A stretch of DNA of 64,000 bases from Phallusia mammillata (taxonomy: Eukaryota > Chordata > Ascidiacea > Phlebobranchia > Ascidiidae): contig QLIY01000114.1 of NCBI GenBank assembly GCA_003260075.1, forward strand, positions 78,612 through 142,611, read 5' to 3'. Positions within the stretch are counted from its first letter, which is position 1; the number at the start of each line of letters is the position of its first letter. Both the position numbers and the translations under genes were made by a program. Below, piece after piece: positions 13,021 through 26,200 of this stretch. The notes beneath the pieces were generated by a model. It was not told where the DNA came from. It searched no databases and was given only the letters and a program-made list of their open reading frames with translations.

Positions 13021-14668
13021 CAACACAGGAGTTACAGAACTAGCTCAATATACTGTATTTAGTAGATTGCAAGCCACCCTCGATTGTAAGCTGCACTTTG
13101 TGACGTCAGCTACTGTTGTTTAATAAAACTTCATTATACAGTATATAATACAACTATTTGTAGACAATTGTTAGTAACACAAAAAAATATTCCCAGCAGA
13201 GTGTTTGTTGCTGTGGAAAGCTAACATGCCAAAAAAAAATTTAACACAAAAAACAAAACATAAAGCAGGAGTGTGGAAATTATTTTGACCCCCCCCCCTA
13301 TTTAGTAGATTGCAAGCCACCCTCGATTGTAAGCTGCACTTTGTGATGTCAGCTACTCTTGTTTAATAAAACTTCATTATGCAGTATATAATACAACTAT
13401 TTGTAGACAATTGTCAGTAACACAAAAAAATATTAAACAAATTGCCAGCAAAGTTCAATAAAACGTATTCATTTTATTGAACAGACGTTTCCACAAAAAA
13501 CTTTTTGTGTCTTGTGTCCAAAAAACTATGCCCAGCAGAGCGTTTGTTGCTGTGGAAAGCTAGCATGCCAACACAAAACAAAAACATAAAGCAGGAGTGT
13601 GCAAATTATTTTGGTATGATATAAATATGTAAGCCGCAGTTGATTGTAAGCCACATAAACAGTAGGTAAAAAATCTTATTTTGCTAAACATGTAAAGGAA
13701 TGTAAAACGTAGACTAACTTTAAATAGCAGATTAGGTTGGTTACCAAAATTAATGCACTGAGGAAACATACTTTGCTAGTTTGCATTAGGCGTTTTGTTT
13801 CATTAAACGCAAAAAGTCTTGTGTTTAGGCCATTTTGTGGGTTCCAATTTTATTGCTCATGCGAATAGTGGCTGTTACGGATTTATTTTCAGAACAACAA
13901 TAACCGTCATTAACTTTTTGTCTGGACACGCACGTGTTTCTGCTTTCTTCGAGACGTTCGCAAAATAGGGAAACCCCGAAGTTTAGCACTCAACCGAGCG
14001 AAACGACGTCGTCTCACGTAAAGTTTATGTCGAAAATTACAGAAACGGTTTTTTAGTGCTAAGCACATGTAAAAGATTTTCATATCCATCACAACAGCAA
14101 ATTGTAAGCGGAATATACGGAAGACTTGGGCAGTTGATTGAAAGGTACGGCATGCCATGCCATTTTTCGTTTTAGAGACTTTTACGTGCCAGCAGAGTGT
14201 TCCTATTAGTGTCGCTACTTTCTGCTGTAAATTTGTATTTTGTCCGTCATCTCGCGGCACAAGCTGACAAACTACTTAGGCTTTGACACTTTCGATGGGC
14301 TATACATTTTTTTGTCTTTCTAGCAGTATGCTAATTATTACAACACACCATTAAACTTGATTAACACCAAGATGAAACAGCTAAATTTAAAAATAGGCCA
14401 ATAGAACGAATTATCAAAGAGGGGCGTCTTAATGGTGGACTCGTTTTAAGTAAAGCGCATTATATCGTGTTGTTTCGTCAATAGTAATTAAAAAAACGTC
14501 CGTTAACCACAGAAGAAAAGGTAAACAAAGGCATGATTGTATTTGCAGCTTTTTGCCTGTTGTTTCTAGACAACCAAAAGCGTTTTACTTTTCTCAAGCC
14601 AAAAGCTTAGCCTACCTTCTCTCCATTGAACACACATGATGAAACACGTACGTCTGCATCAACACGTT
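13021..14668. other. intergenic, no gene recognised
   Basis: Contains degenerate copies of the GATTGTAAGCC repeat and a haplotype join at 13289-13297. A 116-codon minus-strand frame at 13910-14260 is Arg/Lys-rich and matches nothing I know. It lacks supporting splice context, so I do not call it. Confidence 0.5.
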
Positions 14669-17229
14669 TTGTTGATTTGAATATGCTGCGTCAGCACCTT
14701 TAGTTTGTTTACAAATGGAAGCAATATAGCCTAGCTTCTGTAAAGATTTTGACTTGTAAGTTTAAAGCTCAAAAAGTTGCAGTAGATTGTTTGCATTTAG
14801 TTATCAAATCCTCCAAAGCAAAAACTGGAACCGAAAATAGAAATGATCTTGTAGTCCAGCTTCTCATATAGGCTGGTCTAGGCATCAAAACAACAAGCAA
14901 ATTCACATATGGCCTGGACCCCCCCCCCCTTTGCATTTAGTACTCAAATCCTCCAAAGCAAAAACTGGAACCGAAAATAGAAATGATCCCGTGATTTTAG
15001 TCCAGCCTCTTATAGGCCTATAGGCTGGTCTAGCCATCAAAACAACAAGCAAATTCACATATGGCCTGGATACGCCTTTCTCAGTTGGCCATAAAAATAC
15101 CATCAGGCCAACAGCAAACTGCCGTTTCCAAGAATTCTATTGTTTGTGAGAGCTTAAAAACAAATGCGATTCCAAGAACTCAGTGTAGTCCATGTGCTAT
15201 TAAAGGTTATGTTAACTTTATGTTATTCGTTGCTGATTAACTTAAAATTACAACCTGGCTACAAACGTTAGGCTGTTGTTGCAAACACTGGACGTTGGAA
15301 AAACCGTTCGATTTTAAAAACTTATATTCAAGTTATTTTCAACAATTTAAAGTACTACATTGTTTGTAGTTCGTTATTATGTAGTAGTTTTTAAAATCTA
15401 GCTTGCCTTGCATGCACGAATCTATTTTTATTCTGATTGCTATTTAAATCAAAAGAATGCCATATTTTGGTAGATGCGTTTGCTCGTCAAAATTACTGTT
15501 GGTCAACCTTTTAATGACCACCTGCCAAAATTTTCCAATTCTGCGTACATCCTAACTTTGATTTGAATGCGACGAAGACCAGATTTCTGAAACCAACAAA
15601 TGTAAAAGAATGCAGACCCGAGTTTCGCTCAATACCAGGGCTGTTCGGTTAAGAATGGATACAATTCGGAAACCGTGTTTGTTAAAAACATTTTCTATTT
15701 CATTTGTGTCCTGACAGTTTTGCGGTATTTTACAGATGTGATTTTATTTGAGTACAGCAGAACTTCAGAATGCTATTCGAGTACCAAAGCTTCTGCGTAC
15801 CACGAATGGTTTAGAAACCACCGATCTAAATAATAGAAATAGTGGCTATCGACCCCCCCCCCTTTTGTTGATTTGAATATGCTGCGTCAGCACCTTTAGT
15901 TTGTTTACAAGTGGAAGCAGTATAGCCTAGCGCCTATAAAGATTTGGGCTTGTAAGTTTGCAGCTCAAAAATTTGCAGTAGATTGTTTGCATTTAGTAAT
16001 CAAATCCTCCAAAGCAAAAACTGGAACCGAAAATAGAAATGATCTTGTGATTTTAGTCCAGCCTCTTATAGGCCTATAGGCTGGTCTAGCCATCAAAACA
16101 ACAAGCAAATTCACATATGGCCTGGATACGCCTTTCTCAGTTGGCCATAAAAATACCATCAGGCCAACAGCAAACTGCCGTTTCCAAGAATTCTATTGTT
16201 TGTGAGAGCTTAAAAACAAATGCGATTCCAAGAACTCAGTGTAGTCCATGTGCTATTAAAGGTTATGTTAACTTTATGTTATTCGTTGCTGATTAACTTA
16301 AAATTACAACCTGGCTACAAACGTTAGGCTGTTGTTGCAAACACTGGACGTTGGAAAAACCGTTCGATTTTAAAAACTTATATTCAAGTTATTTTCAACA
16401 ATTTAAAGTACTACATTGTTTGTAGTTCGTTATTATGTAGTAGTTTTTAAAATCTAGCTTGCCTTGCATGCACGAATCTATTTTTATTCTGATTGCTATT
16501 TAAATCAAAAGAATGCCATATTTTGGTAGATGCGTTTGCTCGTCAAAATTACTGTTGGTCAACCTTTTAATGACCACCTGCCAAAATTTTCCAATTCTGC
16601 GTACATCCTAACTTTGATTTGAATGCGACGAAGACCAGATTTCTGAAACCAACAAATGTAAAAGAATGCAGACCCGAGTTTCGCTCAATACCAGGGCTGT
16701 TCGGTTAAGAATGGATACAATTCGGAAACCGTGTTTGTTAAAAACATTTTCTATTTCATTTGTGTCCTGACAGTTTTGCGGTATTTTACAGATGTGATTT
16801 TATTTGAGTACAGCAGAACTTCAGAATGCTATTCGAGTACCAAAGCTTCTGCGTACCACGAATGGTTTAGAAACCACCGATCTAAATAATAGAAATAGTG
16901 GCTATCGATCATTTGTCAACAATGGAATATGCGAAAAACATTTTTATGTCGTGGTTAAAATAAAAATAAAACTTTATTTTCACAGTTGTGTTTACTTTAC
17001 ACTGCGTTTTCTATTTTTCCTCTTTAATCGAATGAGCGTAGCGAAAAATACCGTCTTGCAGACAAAACCTACGACACTATTGTTTGTTTTTTTCAATAAA
17101 ATATCTTAGCCAAAGTTTTAAGACTACAGAGAGGAGAGGATTGAATTCGTCGTAAAATTTGGATCAGCGCATGTTTATTGAGTTTTCTATTTGCTGATCA
17201 GACTTTTAACCCTTTTTCAAAGTACAATC

Positions 17230-17679
17230 ATGAACAACAAATTCGAAGCGTAAGTTGATTCTTAGTTATCATAACTTTCATTAGTTGGTTTTATTTTCGT
17301 AGCAGGCAATGTCTTATGCTAACAGTAGGTCAAGATGCCAACTTTATATAAATATAAAAATATGTAAAGAATAATTTTGATGTTATTTCTACTGTTTGAA
17401 GTAGAAAGAAATAAAGATATTTTGTCAGTAGGTTGAAATCCACAAATGTCATTTTATTCTAAATTTTACTTTTTTAGGTTACAAGATGAGGATAGCGGTT
17501 CAGGTTCAGAAGAGGCAAAGGAAAACTCTGTGCCATCATATAAAGATGTTGTTCCAGGACCTGGAGAACACCCTTTGCAATACACCTACTGTATTTGGTA
17601 CTCCAAGAAACAACCAGGAAGGGCACAGGATGCAGCAAGTTTTGAGAAAAATATGAATGTCATCGGAACCTTCTGCTCT
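17230..17679 (+). pseudogene. extra copy of eIF4E2 exons 1 and 2
   Basis: Exon 1 (17230-17249, MNNKFEA) and exon 2 (17478-17679, LQDEDSG to GTFCS) are identical in protein to the pair at 19464-19913. The copy is not followed by exons 3-6: sequence similarity stops at an N at 17799. It is either an assembly duplicate of the other allele or a recent partial tandem duplication. It cannot make a full protein by itself unless spliced to the downstream exons, which would be an alternative first exon pair with the same product. Confidence 0.7.
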
Positions 17680-18689
17680 GTAAGTTTTAGTGTGAGGACA
17701 TATTTTGTTTACTGATTTATCTAAAACTCATCAAGTCGTTTATGTCTTAGTTGTTGTTTATCTTTTATGGGAAGAATACTGTAACAAAACATTAATCTNG
17801 CGATTATTTCCACAGAAAATATAATATTTTTCAATAAAAAATAAATTTAATGCTTCACTACCATTGCCGATAAAATCGGGCTGTGTTATAACACATGTTC
17901 TAAAATTATAACACCGCCCGATAAGAAACGGGGATTTTTTCATAACACAAGCGCTTCTAATCGAGCACTTGTTGACGAATCGGGTGTTATTTTTACAGTT
18001 GTGTTTACTTTACAGTTTACACCGCGTTTTCTATTTTTCCTCTTTAATCGAATGAGCGTAGCGGGGGGGGGGGCAAAAAACAGTCCACAGTGCAAAAAAG
18101 GTTGCCGACCCCTGCTCAAAAGGATTAAGCGTGACAGAAAAATGAATGATGATGATGAGTTTATTTTTCGTGGCACGCAAAACATTTAAAAAACTTATAT
18201 TCAAGTTATTTTCAACAATTTAAAGTACTACATTGTTTGTAGTTCGTTATGTAGTAGGCCGAGTTTTCAAAACCTAGCTTGCCTTGCATGCACGAATCTA
18301 TTTTTATTCTGATTGCTATTTCAATCAAAAGAATGAATATTTTGGTAGATCCGTTTGCTCGTCAAAAATTACTGTTGGTCAACCTTTTAATGACCACCTG
18401 CCAAAAATTTCCCAATTCTGCTTACCACCAAACTCTGATTTGAATGCGACCAAGACCAAGTGATAGGTCTATTTTTCCTACGTTGGCAGATTTCTGAAAC
18501 CAACAAATGCCAAAGAATGCAGAGCCGAGTTTCGCTCAATACCAGGGCGGTTAAGAATGGATACAGTTCGGAAACCGTGTTGGTTAAAAAAATATCCCTA
18601 TTTCATTGTGTCCTGACAGTTCTGCGGTATTTTACAGATGTGATTTTAATTGAGTACAGCAGAACTTCAGAATGCTATTGAGTTGAGTT

Positions 18690-19060
18690 GAGTTGAGTTT
18701 ATTTCGCCGGTGATGCAAATCGTAGCAGCACAATTGCACTAAAATATTCACCAAGCCGGAAATAGCTGCGCAACGTTGGGACGTTATAAAGCGCGACAAA
18801 GGTAAGGGCACAATTGGTGGAAAGATGATAAACGCGCTGCAGCTACACCGTTACTAATAGCGTTATGTGGCAGGGACTCACAACGGAGGGTGAGGTTGGC
18901 GCATTGGGACATCAAGACTGGGGGGGAAACGTTGGTGGAACCAGCCAGGTTGGGACCTAATCTAACCACCCGTGTTAGGGAAAGAGGGTGGGGTTCAACA
19001 GGAAAAGAAACCACCAAAAGAAACCCTGTTGGATAGTNCTAATCTAACCACCCGTGTTAG
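18690..19060 (+). repeat. dispersed repeat with CCGGAAATAGCTG motif
   Basis: ACAATTGCACTAAAATATTC and CCGGAAATAGCTGCGCAACG also occur, inverted and diverged, near 1021-1090 and, direct and diverged, near 52315-52400. The right part (GGGGTTCAACAGGAAAAGAA) recurs inverted at about 20890-20965. A non-autonomous element is likely; type unknown. Confidence 0.5.
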
Positions 19061-19463
19061 GGAAAGAGGGGTACCAAAGCTTCTGCGTACCACGAATGGT
19101 TTAGAAAACACCGATCTAAATAATAGAAATAGTGGCTATCGGTCATTTGTCAACAATGGAATATGCGAAAAACATTTTTATGTCGTGGTTAAAATAAAAA
19201 TAAAACTTTATTTTTACAGTTGTGTTTACTTTACACCGCGTTTTCTATTTTTCCTCTTTAATCGAATGAGCGTAGCGAAAAATACCGTCTTGCAGACAAA
19301 ACCTACGACACTATTGTTTGTTTATTTCAATAAAATATCTTAGCCAAAGTTTTAAGACTACAGAGAGGAGAGGATTGAATTCGTCGTAAAATTTGGATCA
19401 GCGCATGTTTATTGAGTTTTCTATTTGCTGATCAGGCTTTTAACCCTTTTTCAAAGTACAATC

Positions 19464-21964
19464 ATGAACAACAAATTCGAAGCGTAAGTTGATTCTTAGT
19501 TATCATAACTTTCATTAGTTGGTTTTATTTTTGTAGCAGGCAATGTCTTATGCTAACATTAGGTCAAGATGCCAACTTTATATAAATATAAAAATATGTA
19601 AAGAATAATTTTGATGTTATTTCTACTGTTTGAAGTAGAAAGAAATAAAGATATTTTGTCAGTAGGTTGAAATCCACAAATGTCATTTTATTCTAAATTT
19701 TACTTTTTTAGGTTACAAGATGAGGATAGCGGTTCAGGTTCAGAAGAGGCAAAGGAAAACTCTGTGCCATCATATAAAGATGTTGTTCCAGGACCTGGAG
19801 AACACCCTTTGCAATACACCTACTGTATTTGGTACTCCAAGAAACAACCAGGAAGGGCACAGGATGCAGCAAGTTTTGAGAAAAATATGAATGTCATCGG
19901 AACCTTCTGCTCTGTAAGTTTTAGTGTGAGGACATATTTTGTTTACTGATTTATCTAAAACTCATCAAGTCGTTTATGTCTTAGTTGTTGTTTATCTTTT
20001 ATGGGAAGAATACTGTAACAAAACGTTAATCTCATTGTGCGTAAAAATATTTTTTTACCATTATCAGCTTATATGATGTTGTTGTTTTATATTTACCACT
20101 ACTCAAACAAAATTAAAATTGATTCGAAATAATACCACTACAAATTTAAGCGTTACATGTTTTTAGTTCTCTGTTACTGAAGGAAATCAAATAAGTTAGC
20201 ATTCTTAATATGGTATGCCTATTTTCAGGTTGAGCAGTTTTGGAAAATTTACAGCCATATGATAAGAGTGAATGAGATGGCTGGACACAGTGACATTCAT
20301 GTCTTCAAGGGTGGAATTAAACCGCTATGGGAGGTATGCAACTGTAAAAAATGTGTAAATATTTAGGTTTGGTACTGCTGAGCATATCTTTCATGCATAC
20401 ATTTCTATTACGCAGGTCAAATTTGGGTGTAGTTTAGTTTTGGAGAAGGTAGCTTAATCATTGTTAGGTCATTACTGCATGATTAACTCATCATTTAGGA
20501 CAAAGCAAATCGCTTGGGAGGAAAATGGATTGTCCGTTTGCGCAAAGGACTTGTTGCACGCTGTTGGGAAAATCTGATTCTTGCTATGTTAGGGGAGCAA
20601 TTTATGGTTGGTGATGAAGTCTGTGGAGCTGTAATATCCATTAGATTTCAGGTAATGTCAACTAAAACCTACTGAGTTTACTAAAACAGGGGTTTTGTAT
20701 ATACTGCTTTTGTTACAATTTGAAATGTGTGATGTTCTTTTATTCTCATGCACTGTAAATGATTTGATTACCACTGAACACATTTGTTTTTAAATTAAAA
20801 AAACGGCTGTTAATTTAAAGGAAACCAATACTGCAGAATTTCATTTTTTGTGTGTGTGCTCTTTCTTTCGGCGCCTAAAACTGCCTGGTGGATTCTGTCT
20901 TGGTGGTTTCTTTTCTTGTTGAACCCCAACCTATTTCTTAACATGGATGGTTAGATGCCAAATGCCATTGTTTTCATGCAGAGTAATATAGCACTGGTTC
21001 TTTCAGTTTGCTGTTCTGTAAATTTGGGGGGGGGGGTGGTTAGATGCCAAATGCCATTGTTTTCACGCAGAGTAATATAGCACTGGTTCTTTCAGTTTGC
21101 TGTTCTGTAAATTTGTTTGTTATTTATTACATTATAGTTTTTTAATGTAGGTAATCGGGTAAATGCATTATTTACAATGCATTATTTCAATAACGCAATA
21201 TTTTCTTGTCATGTTATCACTGCAACAAAAGTTCCAATAATCCGGCCCCTGACTTACCTTAAAGTTTTGGCTCCCAAAAAAGTTTGAGACCACTGATTTT
21301 AAGCTTTTGTTGATCTGATAACAATGGCAATAAGTATTCAAAAGTTTACAAAAGCTGTCATTACACAACATGAATGGCCTACATTTCAGCTACTTTATAA
21401 TTTTTGTAAAAATCTGCAGAAATTTTTTTCTGGCTATTTTAACACAGTGTTAACTTTGCAATCCCTTTATATGTGACATTTTAATTGGCAACTTTGGTTT
21501 AAAGGAGGACATTATTTCCATTTGGAATCGAACTGCTGGGGATGAACAGGTAACTTCAAGAATTAGAGACACTTTGCGTCGTGTTTTGAATCTACCACCC
21601 AATACTGTTATGGAATACAAAACACACAATGAAAGTCTTAAGTAAGTAGTTTTTTTTACAAAAATCCAGAACAAATTGGTTTGGATACAAAATTGTTTTT
21701 TTTTTACTACCTTGTGGTTACTTTTCTCTTTGTTTCACCATTAACAAGGACCAAATTTGAGAGCCGTTGGCTAAAATTTGTTATAGTTTTTATTTGTTTG
21801 TATCAATTTGATTTTTGCACTTTTGAATTTCAGGTGTTTAAATAACTTAAAGCAACATTTTTTTAATGGGATGACCTTGTTTTGGGAGTTAAAAAAGCAT
21901 CAAACTCTGTTTCTTTTTCAGGGACAAATCAAGTTTTCGAAACACAGATATATTTACAAGGTAG
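19464..21964 (+). CDS. EIF4E2: eIF4E2 / 4EHP-like cap-binding protein
   Basis: Class II eIF4E that binds the mRNA 5' cap but typically represses translation. Six exons: 19464-19483, 19712-19913, 20229-20333, 20499-20651, 21505-21641 and 21922-21964. All junctions are GT-AG with agreeing phases (660 nt, 219 residues). The N-terminus MNNKFEALQDEDSG matches the 4EHP start. The core shows VVPGPGEHPLQYTYCIWYSK, VEQFWKIYSHM, GIKPLWEDKANRLGGKW, RLRKGLVARCWENLILAMLG, TSRIRDTLRRVLNLPPNT and MEYKTHN. A Tyr/Cys stretch precedes the Trp where canonical eIF4E has its first cap-stacking Trp, as in 4EHP; the second stacking Trp (in KPLWED) is present. The C-terminus DKSSFRNTDIFTR resembles the short alternative ending of the vertebrate gene, not the longer KMPGRL-type end. 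Exons 1-2 exist a second time at 17230-17679. Confidence 0.93.
21020..21120. repeat. haplotype join in eIF4E2 intron 4
   Basis: Poly-G at about 21027-21036 separates two copies of TGGTTAGATGCCAAATGCCA (20946 and after 21037). It adds no exon. Confidence 0.7.
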
Positions 21965-23282
21965 CACCGATTGTTTATGGAGCTTATGGTAAAAATATAT
22001 GGAATGAAAAAGATGTGCACTCCCAAGGTTTTACATTTCACTTCTTGGATGAATGGTGTCATTTGAGTTTTTGTTGTCTGTCATTTTTGCTGCTTGCGAT
22101 TTTATTTTTACAAAGCGTCTCAGAAAAAGTTGCATCAAAAACATGCCTTGATGCTTGAAAAAAATGTCACAGTGGCGTGAAATTTCTAAAACCTCTGCCT
22201 ATTGTTAAAAAGCAAAAAGGTTACATCAAAAACAAGCCTGATTGCTTAGATTTTTAAAAAGTCTTATGGTTACTCGTGGTGCGTTAAGTTTCTGCTTGTT
22301 GTTCATAGTAGTTTCTACAGACATAATCAAGAACAGCCCCTTTACTTGTACAGTTCACCCACCTTATACACTGTTTGGAATGAACAGTCTTTAAAATCAG
22401 GTTGGTTCAGTGAAATTCGGTGGGTTTTTTGTTTGCCTAATTGTGGCAGAGAAACTCTTGAATGTCTCATGCCTACAAAAAGTCCAGTGTGTTGCCTTCC
22501 CTGTGGAAGTGCCGGATCATTCTGGTGTTTTTTGTTAAAGTGAGTAAATTTGATCTAGTTACCTTCAGGTTTTAAAGACGTTGGCGTGTGACAAACGGTG
22601 CTGAAGAAAAAGAACATGTGAACTTTTAATAACTAAACTCACAAACCCATCGTTTGACTAGCAAACACGTACATAATTATTTTTGTGAACAAGTGGCACC
22701 GACGCTTGTTGAAACCTTTGTGTCATGGTTGCACAACAATGTTGCGGCGCATCACTACGGGCCTGGGCAGTGGTGGGATTCAATTTTTTTGTCAGCCGGT
22801 TCTATCACGAAAGTCATATTTTCCACCCAGTTCTGTTGCAAAAAGTCTATTGACAGTAACCAGTAATGCTAACCTGTTCGCTGATCTCAAAATTTCATGA
22901 GACAGGCGCGAACCGGCTGAATCCCACCACTGGGCCTGGGTAAAAAGAAGATTTATTACGAACAAAAAAAGGATAGTCTTTCGAAAGACTGCTACTGTGT
23001 GAAATAGTTCGTGTGGCGCATCTTAATTTAAAAATAGCTGGAAGACACTAGGTTTTAATTGAACGCTGATGGACCTGTTGTGTACAAAAACAGCACAATC
23101 CGGTATCAAAACGCTTTATTTGTACAACTTTTAAAATTTTAACACGCGAAATGGTACACTTTGATTAATAGTAAGGACAATTGATGTTTCGAACAAAATG
23201 GTGCCTTGTTCGAAATTTATTTTAGCCAATAAAAACGCTAGAATGAGGACCATCGTCGAACGAAAGACTTGCCAAAAGAGGT
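21965..23282. other. intergenic between eIF4E2 and scramblase 3' ends
   Basis: Convergent 3' ends. A hAT-like element is at 22768-22932. A minus-strand AATAAA (TTTATT near 23217) is placed well for scramblase polyadenylation. No other gene recognised. Confidence 0.55.
22768..22932. mobile_element. hAT-like MITE (CAGTGGTGGGATTC family)
   Basis: Termini CAGTGGTGGGATTCA and GAATCCCACCACTG are inverted repeats. They are flanked by a perfect 8-base target duplication GGCCTGGG (22760-22767 and 22933-22940). A second family member is at 51923-52102. No transposase. Confidence 0.85.
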
Positions 23283-26200
23283 TCAACTCATTTCAAAGAA
23301 CATGTGGTTCTGCAACAGAAAACAACTGTTTTAGTAACCTAGGCTAGGCCTACCGTAAAGACAGGTTTATGGCTTACTTACCAGCAGAAACGCAGAGGCA
23401 ATAAGCAAAGCTCGGAAATTAGGACCTCTTGGTCGTTTAACTGTAAAACAATTTCAAAGGGGTATGAGAAATGCTGGATTTTCTTCATTTTATTTTGACA
23501 GGTAGAATGGCGGCTGAATGCCTTGTCGAGCTGGAAGTCTAATTGCCACTCTTTTTTTTTAGAAATACGCTGACTTAATTAGTACTGTTTATATTGAGTT
23601 AGTTGAAATAACATAGCAACGAATTATAAGTAGGCCTACTGTACTTTTTCTGCGCCCAGTAGATAGTTTAACATTTAGCCTAATGCTTGTTTGGTAACCA
23701 AGGACAAAACCTAATCCGTTTTGCTCAGTACTCACATGTAACACCGAAATGCTCATGGTCTTCATTCGTCTCTGCTTTGTCTGATTGGACCCAACGTTTC
23801 CATATTTCAGCCACAACTTCTCCTTTGTCTTCAGAAATCACCTGTTAGAAAAATAATCAGTAGTTTTTAAACTTTTAAGTGTGGGGCATCTGTGTTTCGC
23901 AAAAAATTGGCAAGTATTTTGCAGTTAAGTTGAACTTTTTGACAAAGGAAACAGCTTTTGATAACAACGAGATCGAAATAAGGTTCTAGCACTGTCATGA
24001 CAGCTGGAATTTGTTATCCATATAGAGTTTTATAAAACACCAGACAAAACTTTCAGTCTGTAAATCCAATGCTTTTTACGCCTGAATAACAACAGATAAA
24101 GTCCTAAAATCGTTGTGAAGCATTGAGTCCTATATATTTACATCGAATGACATGTCAGTGAGACATCGGCAGGTTAGACACGGTCCATAAATTGTACATT
24201 TCTCGTTGGTTAAGTTGGTAACAATCGAAAACTTTTCTTTCCACAAACTCCACCTAAAAATATAGCCGTTAGGTGGCAATAACGAGCAAAATTGTGATTC
24301 ATTTTCGAATTTTGGACAAAAAAGACAGAATAGATTTTTAGCTGATTTAAGAGGGTTGATGATTTTAAAATCAAACCGTTTTATTACGAAAAAAAACTGG
24401 AAAAATAGTATAGTTTTTAAAGTATATTTAATTGGAATTGCGATTGAGTTTTGGCCCTTTAATCACATATAAGCAACATTTGGTCACGAATGATTACACA
24501 AATCTGGTTGGGAACGCGTGTTCAACCTTATGTAACAAGGTCAAACGGCAAAGAAACGTTTTTTTGAATTTCCTAAGGTGGTCAAACAGTGCACGGACAA
24601 AGCGCTTTGTGAGAATTTCTTCTGCTTTTAATTCGATTTGAGAAGAGCTTTCTAACGGCTGTTACGAGCGCCTACGCATTTTCAATGGTGCAAGTCTGCA
24701 CCGCAAGATTCATGGGTTGTGAAATGTGAATTTCTTATTGAAGACATCAAAGTAACAATACTATAGCGCCTTTCTCACAGGGTAAATAAATGCACGTTTT
24801 GCGGGGTGATTTTGCTACTTTGTATAACTTACTGTCGGTTTAATGAACAAGGATTAATGACCTAATGGCTTTTTGGCCTGTAGTATTTGATTATCCGCCA
24901 AAGATTTAATGCGTATTATCGCTTAGCGAGAAATCAAACTGTAACTGTTGCAAAATACTTACTCATCCATTTAGGGGTACGTGCTTAACCTAAGTATGTT
25001 AGGTGTTACAGAAACCACTAAAAAAGTTTTTTGAATAATTTTTTAAGACATTTTTGACACTTAAACTTAAAAATAGAGTCACCCAGCTGGTTGCTAGGTG
25101 GAAAAAGACAAAAATGAACCTTTTGGTGTGTAGATTTAAGGTCCATGAAAAACATTACTTTAATCGTCCTAAGATTGTGAGATTTATATACGTTATTTTA
25201 TACGTTCGCCTTGACAGCGTCACCAGTATCTTATTCACATAGAATTTCTGTTTAAATATTTTTTATACTTCGTTGGCCTTTCGTTGGAATCTTTAAATCG
25301 TTTTTCAGAATTTCGGCTTTGAATCTGTACCGTATAATTCCAAAATTGTAACCGAGTTTGCGTATAGGGTTGAAACTGGGTCTGAACTCTAAAGTACGAG
25401 CGTTAAGCCCGGCCTGAAAGTTGGTGAAATTGCCGCACTTATGTAGGCCTACTGAGTGTTAGCCAGGTCCAATTCAATAGCGTTTCATTGAAACTTAAGC
25501 CCGAACCCGGCCCGAAAATCCTGGCCCGACTTGGCTATAAAATTTGTAGAACTTACTTAAACTGTGTTTTTGTTTGTTTTGGGCAGACGGCCCACAACAG
25601 CGCAAAGGCTTCTGTTTATGTTAACTTGAAAACCTATTTGGTTTCTATAAAAGTGCTTGATATTTTGGGTTGAAGAAAATTAGGATTTTGTCTGTCGGTA
25701 AAGGTTAAAAATGCGTTAGCGATTCACACCTAACCTGTTTAGGCGAACTTTTGACCCGATAAAATTCCTGCAATAAGTTTACTCACTACTTTAATTCAGT
25801 CCTACCAAACCTCTTTTTGCAGCGACCAAAATACTAACTGTAAATTATAAGCGAAGATTGAAAAAAGGGGGGGGGGTGCTTCTGTAATCATAAGATCAAC
25901 CGAATCAAATGGCAGATCTACTATCACAGGAACTCACAGTGGGCCTACTAAAGTTTTCCAAATGCCAATAGATGGCGTAAAGAGCGCAGTTATTTCAGTG
26001 AGACTGGGGGGGGGGGGCGCTTCTGTAATCATAAGATCAACCGAATCAAATGGCAGATCACTATCACAGGAACTCACAGTGGGCCTACTAAAGTTTTCTA
26101 AATGCCAATAGATGGCGTAAAGAGCGCAGTTATTTCAGTGAGACTGGAACGGGGTTAGGGACTAAATTTAACATAAGGAATTAAGTATTTCGGTTGATTT

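Larger units (their letters stand above)
14669..20040. repeat. multi-copy block upstream of and including eIF4E2 exons 1-2
   Basis: 14669-15852 and 15863-16904 are almost identical, joined by poly-C at 15853-15862. 18186-18680 is a more diverged partial third copy. 16840-17790 recurs at 19070-20030 and includes two coding exons of eIF4E2. Breaks carry poly-C, poly-G (18063-18073) or a single N (17799, 19038). Most of this looks like unmerged haplotypes, although the third copy is diverged enough to be a real duplication. Confidence 0.75.

Noticed and set aside
13910-14260. 116-codon Arg/Lys-rich minus-strand frame
   Set aside because: No recognisable family and no supporting neighbouring exons.
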